Below, one piece after another: positions 44,957-54,354 of a DNA stretch of 64,000 bases. How positions within the stretch are numbered: position 1 is the stretch's first letter; each line of letters opens with the position of its first letter. Made by a program: the position numbers and the translations under genes. This DNA is from Spirochaetales bacterium Spiro_02. GTDB lineage: Bacteria > Spirochaetota > Spirochaetia > Sphaerochaetales > Sphaerochaetaceae. Location of the stretch: positions 1 to 64,000 of the forward strand of contig LVBD01000041.1 in NCBI GenBank assembly GCA_001604275.1, read 5' to 3'. The notes under the pieces are model-generated. The model was not told the DNA's origin. It saw nothing but the letters and a program-made list of their open reading frames with translations, and searched no databases.

Positions 44957-45559
44957 TCAGGAGAAAATCTTCGCGATTCCGTCAACGGCTTCCTTGATGG
45001 GAATGTACGACGTGTTGATGCACAGATCGTAGTTCAGCTTGTCCCCCCATTTGCGGCCGGTATAGAACTGATAGTAGCTCGCCCGGTTCTTGTCGATCCG
45101 TTTGATCTGCTGGGTCAGCTTCCTGTCGGTCAGATCCTCATGCTCCTTCGCACGGAGTCTGCACCGATCCATCTTGAAGTCCATCTCCGCATAGACGAAC
45201 AGACGCAAGGGATGCATATCCTTCAGAATATAGTCGGCGCAGCGGCCGACGATGATGCAATCCGATTTCTTCGCCATATCGGTGATTATCCTGCTCTGTT
45301 CGGAATAGACCGTATTGTTCTGCTCCAGAATCGGATCGACGATCGGATAGAACGATTGTCCGACTGTAATCGGGAAATAGAGTTCGGGACGGCGACTCAG
45401 TATCTGCTGCACATAGTCCACGGCGAAATCGGTCTTCTTTGCGATCGCGACAAGGATCTCCTTGTCGTAGTATGCTATTCCGAGTTTTTCGGCCAGTCGT
45501 TTGCCGAGTTCCCGGCCTCCACTTCCGAATTCCCTGCCGATCGTAATGATTCTATTCAC
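44957..45559 (-). CDS. Cytidylate kinase-like family protein
   Basis: The 200-residue protein begins at GTG (45559), six bases after GGAGG; the longer frame to 45949 runs over topB. It reads NRIITIGREFGSGGRELGKRLAEKLG, where GREFGSGG is the nucleotide loop of the cytidylate_kin2 family, followed by IIVGRCADYIL and a basic lid region. The family is related to CMP kinase but the real substrate is unknown. Confidence 0.88.
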   Translation of the reverse strand: MNRIITIGREFGSGGRELGKRLAEKLGIAYYDKEILVAIAKKTDFAVDYVQQILSRRPELYFPITVGQSFYPIVDPILEQNNTVYSEQSRIITDMAKKSDCIIVGRCADYILKDMHPLRLFVYAEMDFKMDRCRLRAKEHEDLTDRKLTQQIKRIDKNRASYYQFYTGRKWGDKLNYDLCINTSYIPIKEAVDGIAKIFS

Positions 45560-45677
45560 GCTCCACCTCCGTGCCTCGCCGCGGACCGTGATCCGCGCAA
45601 AGGCTTCTCCTTCCAGCATAGAACATCCGAAAGGGACGACGCAAGCCGTCGCCCCGTGTATCGGAAGTGAAACATTC

Positions 45678-48293
45678 CTATCGCCGCTTCTTTCGCTCGT
45701 CACGTTCCTTGCGCGTTCGGCTTGCGGCGAGGAAATCGGCGAACGTCCCCCCGGTTTCGGAAGAGGAATCGACATCGTACCGGCTCTGTCCGGAATGTCC
45801 CCAAGGACGGTCCTCCCGTGCGGGACGGGCGTCGCGGCGGTCCTGAGTGCGAGGACGGTCGCGGTACCCGTCGTCGCGGACAGCTCTCCGTTCCAGCTTG
45901 CTGGGACGAACCACCTCCACAACCGTCTCCCACGTGTATTGCAGATCATCTTCGTCGGGATCGTCGGGGAGACTGAACGAGGACGGGCGCGTCACTTGCG
46001 GCTTCGCAAAGGCCGCGGCACCGGTCGTTCGAAGAACGGCGGCGGCAGGCGCACTAGGAATCGCTACGGCCGATTTCTTCACCAGGACGACTTTCTTCTT
46101 CACCGCGCCGCCGCTTGGCGTGACGACGGAGCCGACCGAATCGGGAACCGCGACCGCGGCTTTCGTCGGAGCCGGCGCTACGGCTGCGGCGACAGGCTTC
46201 ACGGAGACTGCAACCTTCGCGCTCACAGCCTTGTCCTCCACAGACGTTCCCCTGACAGAGCGGGACTTCGCCACAGTTCCGGCATCGGGCGAAACAGAAA
46301 CCGGAACCGGCCGCTTCCGATCGGAAGCCGGAACGGGAACCCGTTTCTTCACTTCCATTTCTTCATACGAACAGGAAAGGCGTTGACAGACGTAGTGAAC
46401 CTGCTCGAATTCGTCTAGCACTTTCATCATTGGGCCCTTGCACCAAGGGCAGGACTTGCTCTCGGAGAACTTCGGCTCGAACACCAGGCCGCTGTCCACG
46501 ACCTGCTTCACCAGATCAGACGCATTTCGCTTGATGTCGCGGATGAACGGTTCGCTCGACTCCTTTCCCTCGGCGATGTTCGCAAGTCGCTCCTCCCACT
46601 GGCCGGTAAGTTCAGGAGATCGCAGCTGTTCAGGGGCGAGACGGACCACTTCCCGTCCTTTTGGGGTAGGAACCAGTTCCTTGCCAACACGCTCCACATA
46701 GTGGTTCTGTATCAGCTTCTCTATGATGTCGGCTCTGGTAGCGGGTGTCCCCAAGCCATTGCCGAGACGCTTCTTGAGCTTCGCGTCGTCGACGAAACGT
46801 CCTGCATGCTCCATTGCTGATAGGAGCGTCGCTTCGGTATACCGTTCCGGAGCGGCCGTCGTCTGTTTGCGCAACTTCGTTCCGACGACATGGAGGGAAT
46901 CCCCTTCCTGCAACCTTGCCAGACTGCCGCCGGTATCGGGATCATCGTCGTCGCCAGCGAGCGGAGCGGCGGAACGCCGGCCGATCACCCGCGCGACATC
47001 CCTCCACCCCTGTTCGACCGGGATGGTCAGCCGGGTGACGAACCGCTCACCTTCCACGGCAGCTTCGAGCGTCGTGGTCCTGTATGCATAGTCGGGGGAC
47101 AGAACCTCCAGGAACCTGATGACGATCAGCTCCCACAGCGCCCGTTCGTCGTTCGAAAGACGCCCGAGATCGACACGTTGCTCAGTGGGGATGATCGCAT
47201 GATGGTCGGTGACCTGCATGTCCTGCACGAACCGCTGTTCGTCAATCCTACAGCCTTTCACGGCGAATCCCGTAGCCATGGGACCGAACGGAGTCGAAGC
47301 CAGGGCGCGCAGCCGATCGGGGATCGTGGCCACTATGTCGTGTGTGATGTACCGACTGTCGGTCCTGGGATACGTGACGATCTTGTGGACTTCGTACAGT
47401 TTTTGCAGCGTGTCGAGCGTCTCCTTCGCGGAAAACGAAAGATAGACGTTGGCATCCTGCTGGAGGGCGGTCAGGTCGTAGGCAAGCGGAGGCTGTTCGG
47501 TCCGATCCACCGTCTTGAGGCTTGAAACCGTCCCATCGGCATCGGAGATCTTCGCGACAAGGGCGTTCGCCTGTTCCTCGGAGGGAATCCGGATCGAATC
47601 GTCCTGCCCGTACCACGAAGCGGAGAACAGACCGAAATCCGCCTTGAGCGTCCAGTAGAACTTGCCTGCGAACTGTTCGATCTCGTCTTCCCGACGGGTC
47701 ATCAGCGCCAGAGTCGGAGTCTGGACACGACCGGCGGAGAGCTTCGCGTCGTAGTGGCAGGTCAGCGCGCGGGTCACGTTCATCCCGACGTACCAGTCGG
47801 CCGCGGCGCGGCTTTCGGCCGCCGCATACAGATTCAGATACAGATCCCCGTCTTTCAGATTCGCGAACCCCTCCTTGATAGCGGCATCAGTCTGGCTACT
47901 GATCCACAACCGCTTCACCGGACCTTTCCAGCCCGCGAGCTTCATGATCCACCGTGCCACCAGCTCCCCTTCACGGCCGGCGTCGGTGGCGATCACCATC
48001 TCTCCGGCGTCGGACCTGTTCAGAAGCGACGAGACTATTTCGTATTGCTCCTTGCTCTGGTCGATCACCTCCTGCTTCAGTTCTTCAGGAAGCATGGGCA
48101 GGTCCCGCAGCGACCAACGCTTGTAGCGTTCGCTATACGCCGCGGGCTGGGCGAGCTCCACGAGATGGCCCAGCGCCCATGTCACGACATATCCGTCGCC
48201 TTCGATATATCCTTTCTCACGTATCTTGCAGCCAAGGACCCGGGCCAGTTCCCGCCCGACGCTCGGCTTTTCAGCCAGGACGATTTTCTTCAA
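45678..48293 (-). CDS. topB: DNA topoisomerase III with long disordered tail
   Basis: The 871-residue type IA topoisomerase starts at TTG (48293) preceded by GAGGAG 8-9 bases upstream; the longer frame to 49163 overlaps the divergent regulator gene and is rejected. The Toprim domain has VLAEKPSVGREL and TDAGREGELVARW, and the catalytic Tyr is in IVTYPRTDSRYIT. One zinc ribbon follows (CPWCKG..CQRLSCSY). The last 200 residues are low-complexity, rich in Ala, Val, Lys and Arg, ending in ERDEKKRR-like basic sequence. It relaxes and decatenates DNA. Confidence 0.92.
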   Translation of the reverse strand: MKKIVLAEKPSVGRELARVLGCKIREKGYIEGDGYVVTWALGHLVELAQPAAYSERYKRWSLRDLPMLPEELKQEVIDQSKEQYEIVSSLLNRSDAGEMVIATDAGREGELVARWIMKLAGWKGPVKRLWISSQTDAAIKEGFANLKDGDLYLNLYAAAESRAAADWYVGMNVTRALTCHYDAKLSAGRVQTPTLALMTRREDEIEQFAGKFYWTLKADFGLFSASWYGQDDSIRIPSEEQANALVAKISDADGTVSSLKTVDRTEQPPLAYDLTALQQDANVYLSFSAKETLDTLQKLYEVHKIVTYPRTDSRYITHDIVATIPDRLRALASTPFGPMATGFAVKGCRIDEQRFVQDMQVTDHHAIIPTEQRVDLGRLSNDERALWELIVIRFLEVLSPDYAYRTTTLEAAVEGERFVTRLTIPVEQGWRDVARVIGRRSAAPLAGDDDDPDTGGSLARLQEGDSLHVVGTKLRKQTTAAPERYTEATLLSAMEHAGRFVDDAKLKKRLGNGLGTPATRADIIEKLIQNHYVERVGKELVPTPKGREVVRLAPEQLRSPELTGQWEERLANIAEGKESSEPFIRDIKRNASDLVKQVVDSGLVFEPKFSESKSCPWCKGPMMKVLDEFEQVHYVCQRLSCSYEEMEVKKRVPVPASDRKRPVPVSVSPDAGTVAKSRSVRGTSVEDKAVSAKVAVSVKPVAAAVAPAPTKAAVAVPDSVGSVVTPSGGAVKKKVVLVKKSAVAIPSAPAAAVLRTTGAAAFAKPQVTRPSSFSLPDDPDEDDLQYTWETVVEVVRPSKLERRAVRDDGYRDRPRTQDRRDARPAREDRPWGHSGQSRYDVDSSSETGGTFADFLAASRTRKERDERKKRR

Positions 48294-48515
48294 GATCGGT
48301 ACTCCTCTGTATAGTGCGATGAAACGGCCGGACGGAGCGCACCGACATGCAGGGACCTTCCGGCATACGAGTGAAACTATACTTGCAACGACGCCGCCTG
48401 TGCAACAGGAATCATGCCCGCCTACGAAGCGCAAGCGCCGCGACATACATCCTTCCGTGCGTTTTTTCCACCCGGAGACGACATATCGTGATAGAATCCT
48501 TGCAGGTGGTGGACG

Positions 48516-50141
48516 ATGATCAGCGTATTTCTGGTTGAAGATGAGTTTCTCATACGCAAAAGCATCAAGGAAAATATCGATTGGAAGCAGGAAGGTTTCA
48601 GCTTCGTCGGAGAAGCCGGAGACGGAGAGCTCGCCCTGCCGCTGATCAAGGAAAAGAAACCGAACATCCTGATCACCGACGTCAAGATGCCGTTCATGGA
48701 CGGGCTGGAGCTCGCCACCCTCGTCAAGCGCGACTTTCCCCAGACGAGGATCGTCATACTCTCCGGTTTCAGGGAATTCGAATATGCGAAGAAAGCGATC
48801 AGCATCGGCGTCACCGAATTTCTTTCGAAACCCATTTCGTCGCAGCAGCTGCTGCAGGTGATCAAGAAAATCAAGCTCCAGATAGAGGAAGAACAGGAGG
48901 AGGAAACCCTCAGGAAGATGTATCTTGAGGAAATGAAAAGCAAGTTCGCCTTGGAAAGAAACCTGTTCCTCACCAAGGTGCTGGAGCGCCGCACGAATCT
49001 GCCCGAGCTGATCAAGGAAGCGGAAAAGCTCGGTCTCGACATGATCGCGCCGATGTACAACGTCATGCTGTGCCGGTTCCGGCCGGCCGAAGATACTCCG
49101 GAGAACTGGGAGAAAACCCAGCAAGCCACGGATAGGGCGGTCTTCCTGTTCAGCGGAGACCATCGCGTTATTCTATTCGAGCGGGGATTCGAAGGAATCG
49201 CGCTGGTGCTGAAAGGTTCTTCGGAAACAGAGCTGGACACCATCGCCGACGACACAGCCGCTGCGATCAGGGCCATTTGCCGAAACTACCCGCAGGTGGA
49301 ATATTTCGGAGGCGTAGGACATTCCGTGAACCGTCTCAGCGAGCTTCATAACTCGTATCAAAGTGCGAACAAGGCGTTCGCCACCCGTTTCTTTACGACA
49401 AAGAACCAGATCATCTTCCATGATGATGTCAAGACTATGAAACTGGCGGGAGAGCAGACGCAGGAGATCAAGATCGATGATCCGAAGACCCTCAGCTGGG
49501 GAACGATCGAAGTTTTCCTCATGACGGGCATGCGGGAGGAAATCCCGGGCTTCGTGGAAGAGTATCTGGAAAGTCTGGGACCGGAGAACTGCGATGTGGA
49601 TTCGTTCAGGCTCCATGTGGCGATGAACGCATACTTCTGCGCGCTGGCCTATGCCGAAAAAATAGCGATCCAGCAAAAAAAGCCTGCCGATGCGCTGGGG
49701 ACCGTCCCCGCTTCGATCCCTGACAAAACCGGTTTGGGCCGATATCTCGAACATCTGCTCCATACGGTGCTTTCAGAACGCGAGAAGCAGCAAAGCAGAC
49801 GCTATTCGCTCCAGATCGCAAAAGCGAGGGAATATATTCTCGCCCATGCGAAGGAATACGGGCTATCGCTGAACACGGTGGCGCAGCAAGTGAACATGAG
49901 TCCGAACTATTTTTCCACGGTATTCAGCCAGGAAGTCGGCAAGACATTCATTGAGTTCCTGACCGAAACGCGGATGGATATCGCGAAAGAGCTGCTACGG
50001 ACGACAACGATGCGCTCCTCCGAGATCGCGCCGGAAATCGGATACCAGGATCCGCACTACTTCGGCTTCCTGTTCAAGAAGATCGTCGGGTGCTCCCCCA
50101 AGGAGTATCGGCAGAGGGGCGCCTGGGATGTCCGGCCGTAA
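48516..50141 (+). CDS. YesN-type response regulator (receiver + AraC HTH)
   Basis: The 541-residue regulator has an N-terminal receiver domain (SVFLVEDEFLIRKSI; phospho-acceptor Asp55 in ITDVKMPFMDG; LSKPI with the conserved Lys) and a C-terminal AraC/XylS double helix-turn-helix (ILAHAKEYGLSLNTVAQQVN; NYFSTVFSQEVGKTF; IGYQDPHYFGFLFKKIVG). The central 300 residues are a variable linker. It overlaps the histidine kinase gene by 14 bases and precedes a sugar ABC operon that it probably activates. Confidence 0.93.
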   Translation: MISVFLVEDEFLIRKSIKENIDWKQEGFSFVGEAGDGELALPLIKEKKPNILITDVKMPFMDGLELATLVKRDFPQTRIVILSGFREFEYAKKAISIGVTEFLSKPISSQQLLQVIKKIKLQIEEEQEEETLRKMYLEEMKSKFALERNLFLTKVLERRTNLPELIKEAEKLGLDMIAPMYNVMLCRFRPAEDTPENWEKTQQATDRAVFLFSGDHRVILFERGFEGIALVLKGSSETELDTIADDTAAAIRAICRNYPQVEYFGGVGHSVNRLSELHNSYQSANKAFATRFFTTKNQIIFHDDVKTMKLAGEQTQEIKIDDPKTLSWGTIEVFLMTGMREEIPGFVEEYLESLGPENCDVDSFRLHVAMNAYFCALAYAEKIAIQQKKPADALGTVPASIPDKTGLGRYLEHLLHTVLSEREKQQSRRYSLQIAKAREYILAHAKEYGLSLNTVAQQVNMSPNYFSTVFSQEVGKTFIEFLTETRMDIAKELLRTTTMRSSEIAPEIGYQDPHYFGFLFKKIVGCSPKEYRQRGAWDVRP

Positions 50142-51603
50142 ATCATTGATCAAGCGGCTGAGACTCAGCGCCTATCTGAGCCTCATACCGGTCGCAGTGT
50201 TCTTCATCCTGATGCTCGTGATGCTCCTGACCACGACGCTCTCCTACGACAAGATCGTCAGGAACATCACCGAAGCGAACAAGTACTCCGTCGGATTCAA
50301 GGAAAAGATCGACTACGCCATGTACCGGTCCGTCGCCAACGCCAGCAGCGTAAAGAACCTGATGGAAAAATATCCGAACGACCAGATATACGATCCGTAC
50401 CTGTTGATCGATGAAGCAAGGAACGCTTTTTACGGTCTCAAGGATCTGTCGAACAAGGAGAATGCGACGCAGATCGCCATCATACTCCGATATCTGGACA
50501 ATCTGGAAGCCGTCTGCAGGAAAGTCGAGCAGAGTGCCCAGGAGTACGGCAACTACGACGAAAACATGCGGCTGCTGGATCTGAACGTGTATATCCTGTC
50601 GGAGCTGATCCAGGAGCAGATTCAGGAGTACATCCACCTCGAGGCCCGCAGCATGGCCGCACTGCGGCAACAGCTCTATATGAACGCTACCAATTCCATG
50701 ATCGGATTCTTCGTCGTGTTCGTCTTCTACATGATCTTCAGCGCATCGTATAGCAGGAAAGTGCTCAACAGCATCCGCGATCCGATCGCACAGCTGCGCA
50801 AGGCGGCGGAGACGATCGCCACGGGAGACTTCTCTCCGCGACTCGACGAGGATTCCTACGACGAGGAGCTGCATGTGCTCGCTTCGAGCTTCAATCATAT
50901 GACGAAGGAGATACAGGAACTGATCAGGATGATCACGCAGGAGCAGCAGGATCTGAGATCGTACGAGCTGAAGCTGTACCAGGCGCAGATCAATCCGCAT
51001 TTCCTCTACAATACGCTCGATACGATCATGGCTCTTGTCGAGAGCAACATGCCCAGGGATGCGCTGAAGATGATCTCGTATCTCTCCGATTTCTTCCGCA
51101 CGACGCTCTCCTCCGGAAGAGACCAGATCACGGTCGAAGAAGAGGAGCAGCATATCCGAAGTTATCTGGAGATCCAGCATGTCCGCTATCAGGACATACT
51201 TTCCTATCGCATCGACTTCGAGGACAGGATCAAACATTGCACGATCCTCAAGCTGACGCTCCAGCCGATCGTCGAGAACGCCCTGTATCATGGAATCAAG
51301 CAGAAGCGGGGGAAAGGCAGCATCACTGTCACCGGCCGACTCGTCGGCGGCTCCGTCGTGTTCAGCGTCGCCGACGACGGGATCGGGATGCGTCCGGACG
51401 AAGTCGAGGAGCTGCGGCGCTGCATCCACGGCAAGACATCCGGTTGCGACAGCGGTTTCGGGCTGTTCAACGTACAGCAGCGGATCATGCTCCACTACGG
51501 TCCCGAATACGGTATTTCCGTAGAAAGCCAATGGGAAAAAGGAACCGCGGTTTCCGTCGTCGTCCCTGCGTTAACGAACACGCTCGTAAAATACTCACCA
51601 TAA
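50128..51603 (+). CDS. YesM-type sensor histidine kinase
   Basis: The 491-residue membrane kinase has transmembrane helices at about 15-37 and 190-210 bounding an extracytoplasmic domain, then a HAMP region (SIRDPIAQLRKAAETIATGDF), and a His_kinase domain with the phospho-His in QINPHFLYNTLDTIM (about residue 290) and an HATPase part (IVENALYHGIKQKRGKGS; DDGIGM; GFGLFNVQQRI). Such pairs sense sugars and signal to YesN-like regulators. Confidence 0.93.
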   Translation: MSGRKSLIKRLRLSAYLSLIPVAVFFILMLVMLLTTTLSYDKIVRNITEANKYSVGFKEKIDYAMYRSVANASSVKNLMEKYPNDQIYDPYLLIDEARNAFYGLKDLSNKENATQIAIILRYLDNLEAVCRKVEQSAQEYGNYDENMRLLDLNVYILSELIQEQIQEYIHLEARSMAALRQQLYMNATNSMIGFFVVFVFYMIFSASYSRKVLNSIRDPIAQLRKAAETIATGDFSPRLDEDSYDEELHVLASSFNHMTKEIQELIRMITQEQQDLRSYELKLYQAQINPHFLYNTLDTIMALVESNMPRDALKMISYLSDFFRTTLSSGRDQITVEEEEQHIRSYLEIQHVRYQDILSYRIDFEDRIKHCTILKLTLQPIVENALYHGIKQKRGKGSITVTGRLVGGSVVFSVADDGIGMRPDEVEELRRCIHGKTSGCDSGFGLFNVQQRIMLHYGPEYGISVESQWEKGTAVSVVVPALTNTLVKYSP

Positions 51604-51647
51604 TCGGAAAATTTTCCTCCTTGACAATATCCGTGTTCCGGGCTTTT

Positions 51648-51694
51648 CGTAAGATTTTCCCGCAACTCCGTAAATTCTCCCGTATCTTTTTCCG
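51648..51694. promoter_or_regulatory. Direct repeats upstream of the sugar-binding protein gene
   Basis: CGTAAGATTTTCCCG (51648-51662), CGTAAATTCTCCCG (51669-51682) and CGTATCTTTTTCCG (51681-51694) share the pattern CGTAN-TT-TCC-CG. The first two start 21 bases apart, i.e. two helical turns, as is usual for AraC-type binding sites. They are candidates for the YesN-like regulator. A short hairpin TCCCACG-TC-CGTGGGA (51728-51743) precedes the ribosome binding site. Confidence 0.5.
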
Positions 51695-51759
51695 AAAACC
51701 GGCCCGTAGACTATATCCATGTTGCGCTCCCACGTCCGTGGGAAAAAAGGAGAATCGAT

Positions 51760-52758
51760 ATGAAAAAAGCATTGGCAATCGCATTGGTCGCCCTCGTCGC
51801 CCTTTCCGGCGTCTTCGCAGGGGGAGCTCAGGAAAGCGCGGCCCCCGCGGCATCCGACAACCTGATCGTAGTCGGATATGCGCAAGTCGGCGCGGAATCT
51901 GATTGGCGCACCGCCAACACCCAGTCGTTCAAATCGACGTTCACCGAAGCCAACGGCTATCGGCTGATCTTCGACGACGCCCAGCAGAAGCAGGAGAACC
52001 AGATCAAGGCCATCAGAAGCTTCATCCAGCAGGACGTCGACTACATCGTCGTCGCTCCCGTTGTCGAGACCGGTTGGGAAACTGTTCTCAAAGAAGCCAA
52101 GGACGCCGGAATTCCGGTGATTCTTTCCGACCGCATGATGGATGTGTCCGATCCTTCCCTCTATACCTGCTGGGTCGGCGGCAACTTCATCAAGGAAGGC
52201 GAGGACGCAGGCAAGTGGCTGATCGACTACCTGAAGAAGCAGGGTCGCAGCAACGAGAAGATCAACATCGTCACGCTGCAGGGCACGATCGGAGCTTCCG
52301 CACAGATCGGACGCACCGAAGGATTCGGAAACATCGTCAAGACACAGCCGAACTGGAACATGCTCGCCATGCAGACCGGTGAATTCACCCAGGCAAAAGG
52401 ACAGGAAGTCATGGAATCCTTCCTCAAGAGCTATCCCGATATCGACGTCGTGGTCGCGGAGAACGACAACATGGCGTTCGGCGCCATCGATGCGATCAAG
52501 GCCGCCGGCAAGACCTGCGGACCGAACGGCGACATCATCATCATTTCCTTCGATGCAGTCGCAGCGGCATTCGATTCCATGATCGCCGGTGACATGAACG
52601 TATCGGTCGAATGCAATCCGCTGCATGGGCCTCGCGTAGCTGAAATCATCCAGAAACTTGAGAAGGGTGAAACAGTCGACAAGATCCAGTACGTTGTGGA
52701 AGAGGTATTCGACACCAGCATGGATCTGCCTGCGGTCAAGGCTACCAGATTGTACTAA
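51760..52758 (+). CDS. Periplasmic sugar-binding protein of an ABC importer
   Basis: The 332-residue protein has a signal peptide (MKKALAIALVALVALSGVFA, then GGAQES) without a lipobox Cys, so it is probably released into the periplasm. The mature part is a type I fold (peripla_BP_4): LIVVGYAQVGAESDWRTANT, DYIVVAPVVETGWE, VVAENDNMAFGAIDAIKAAG. The first block closely resembles the galactofuranose-binding YtfQ. AAGGAG precedes the ATG. It feeds the ATPase and permeases downstream. Confidence 0.93.
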   Translation: MKKALAIALVALVALSGVFAGGAQESAAPAASDNLIVVGYAQVGAESDWRTANTQSFKSTFTEANGYRLIFDDAQQKQENQIKAIRSFIQQDVDYIVVAPVVETGWETVLKEAKDAGIPVILSDRMMDVSDPSLYTCWVGGNFIKEGEDAGKWLIDYLKKQGRSNEKINIVTLQGTIGASAQIGRTEGFGNIVKTQPNWNMLAMQTGEFTQAKGQEVMESFLKSYPDIDVVVAENDNMAFGAIDAIKAAGKTCGPNGDIIIISFDAVAAAFDSMIAGDMNVSVECNPLHGPRVAEIIQKLEKGETVDKIQYVVEEVFDTSMDLPAVKATRLY

Positions 52759-52772
52759 GCGTTCCATTCCTT

Positions 52773-52812
52773 GGAAACGGTGGAGAAGCGGGGGCTGATC
52801 TCCACCGTTTCC
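52773..52812 (+). terminator. Intercistronic hairpin after the binding-protein gene
   Basis: GGAAACGGTGGAGA pairs perfectly (14 bp) with TCTCCACCGTTTCC around a 12-base G-rich loop. No U-run follows, so it likely protects the 3' end of the binding-protein mRNA or reduces expression of the ATPase. Confidence 0.75.
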
Positions 52813-52836
52813 TCATCATCGACAAGGAGGAAGCAC

Positions 52837-54354
52837 ATGGAGGAGCATCAGCACGTCGTCCTCACCATGCGAGGTATCTGCAAGTCATTTCCGGGCGTCA
52901 AGGCCCTTCAGGATGTGGACTTCACACTGAGAACCGGTGAAATCCATGCGCTGATGGGAGAAAACGGCGCCGGAAAATCGACATTGATCAAGGTGTTGAC
53001 GGGCGTATACGAGCTTGACAAGGGTGAAATCCGGCTGGAAGGCATCGATCATCCGATCGTCAATCGTTCCCCGGAAGAGGCTCAGAGCAAAGGAATCAGC
53101 ACCGTCTATCAGGAAGTCAACCTCTGCCCGAACCTTTCGGTCGCAGAGAACATCTATATCGGCCGTGAACCGAAGAAATTCGGGAGAATCGACTGGAAGA
53201 CCATGAACAGATTGGGCGCCGAGCTGCTCAAGAGCCTCGATATCGATGTCGACGTCACGGTTCCGCTAGGCCATTATTCCATCGCCTTGCAGCAGATGGT
53301 AGCCATCGCCCGGGCGGTGGACATGTCGGCGAAAGTGCTGATTCTCGATGAACCGACATCGTCCCTCGACGAACTGGAAGTCGAGAAGCTGTTTACGTTG
53401 ATGCGCAAGCTGAAAGGACAGGGCGTCGGCATCATTTTCGTCACACACTTCCTGGAGCAGGTATACGAAGTCTGCGACAGGATCACCGTCCTTCGCAACG
53501 GCCAGCTCGTCGGAGAATACCCGGTCGCACAGCTTCCCAGGCTCCAGCTTGTGGCGAAGATGATGGGCAAGGATTTCGATGACCTGGCTTCGATCAAGTC
53601 GTTGCGCAAGCACACTCCCGCCGAAGACGTGGTCATTTCGACGGAGCGGCTCGGCCATTCGGGGACGATCAAGCCGTTCGATCTGCAGATACAGAAAGGA
53701 CAGGTCGTCGGGCTGGCCGGACTGCTCGGTTCCGGACGGTCTGAGCTCGCCCGCTGCATTTATGGGACGGACCGTCCGGACAGCGGCAAGCTGCATGTGG
53801 ACGGGCGCGAGTTCGCCGCCTCGCATCCGATAGACTCGATGCACGCCGGCATGGCGTACCTGCCGGAAGACAGGAAGAACGAAGGAATCATCGCGGACCT
53901 TTCGGTGAGGGAGAACATCATGATCGCGCTACAGGCCAAGCGAGGCGTATTCAAGTTGCTGTCGCGGAAGGAACAGGAAGAGTTCACCGACAAATATATC
54001 GATCTGCTGCAGATCAAGACCAGCGACCGGGACGCCCCGGTCAAGTCGCTTTCCGGCGGCAATCAGCAGAAAGTGATTCTTGGCCGGTGGCTTCTCACCG
54101 AGCCGGATTTCTTCATCCTCGACGAGCCGACTCGTGGCATCGATGTCGGCACGAAGACGGAAATCCAGAAGCTTGTCCTTCAACTTGCGGATCAAGGGAC
54201 GTCAGTAATGTTCATATCCTCAGAAATCGATGAGATGCTCAGGACCTGCGACAAGATGGAAGTGTTGCGCGACGGAGCGAAGGTAGCCGAGCTGGACGGG
54301 GACAGGATGTCCCAGGAAAGCATCATGGCTTCCATAGCCGGAGGTGAACGATGA
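52837..54354 (+). CDS. Sugar ABC transporter ATPase, two ABC domains
   Basis: The 505-residue protein has two nucleotide-binding modules. The first has Walker A GENGAGKSTLIK and Walker B KVLILDEPTSSLD but a Q-rich signature (IALQQMVAIARA). The second has a degenerate P-loop GLLGSGRSELARC and an intact signature LSGGNQQKVILGRWL with FILDEPTRGIDVG. This is the layout of RbsA/YtfR-type importers. ATG 52837 follows AAGGAGGAAGCAC. It overlaps the first permease gene by four bases. Confidence 0.93.
   Translation: MEEHQHVVLTMRGICKSFPGVKALQDVDFTLRTGEIHALMGENGAGKSTLIKVLTGVYELDKGEIRLEGIDHPIVNRSPEEAQSKGISTVYQEVNLCPNLSVAENIYIGREPKKFGRIDWKTMNRLGAELLKSLDIDVDVTVPLGHYSIALQQMVAIARAVDMSAKVLILDEPTSSLDELEVEKLFTLMRKLKGQGVGIIFVTHFLEQVYEVCDRITVLRNGQLVGEYPVAQLPRLQLVAKMMGKDFDDLASIKSLRKHTPAEDVVISTERLGHSGTIKPFDLQIQKGQVVGLAGLLGSGRSELARCIYGTDRPDSGKLHVDGREFAASHPIDSMHAGMAYLPEDRKNEGIIADLSVRENIMIALQAKRGVFKLLSRKEQEEFTDKYIDLLQIKTSDRDAPVKSLSGGNQQKVILGRWLLTEPDFFILDEPTRGIDVGTKTEIQKLVLQLADQGTSVMFISSEIDEMLRTCDKMEVLRDGAKVAELDGDRMSQESIMASIAGGER

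Noticed and set aside
48294-49163. N-terminal extension of topB
   Set aside because: It is antisense to the response regulator gene; the TTG at 48293 with GAGGAG and the direct start at the Toprim domain are much better.
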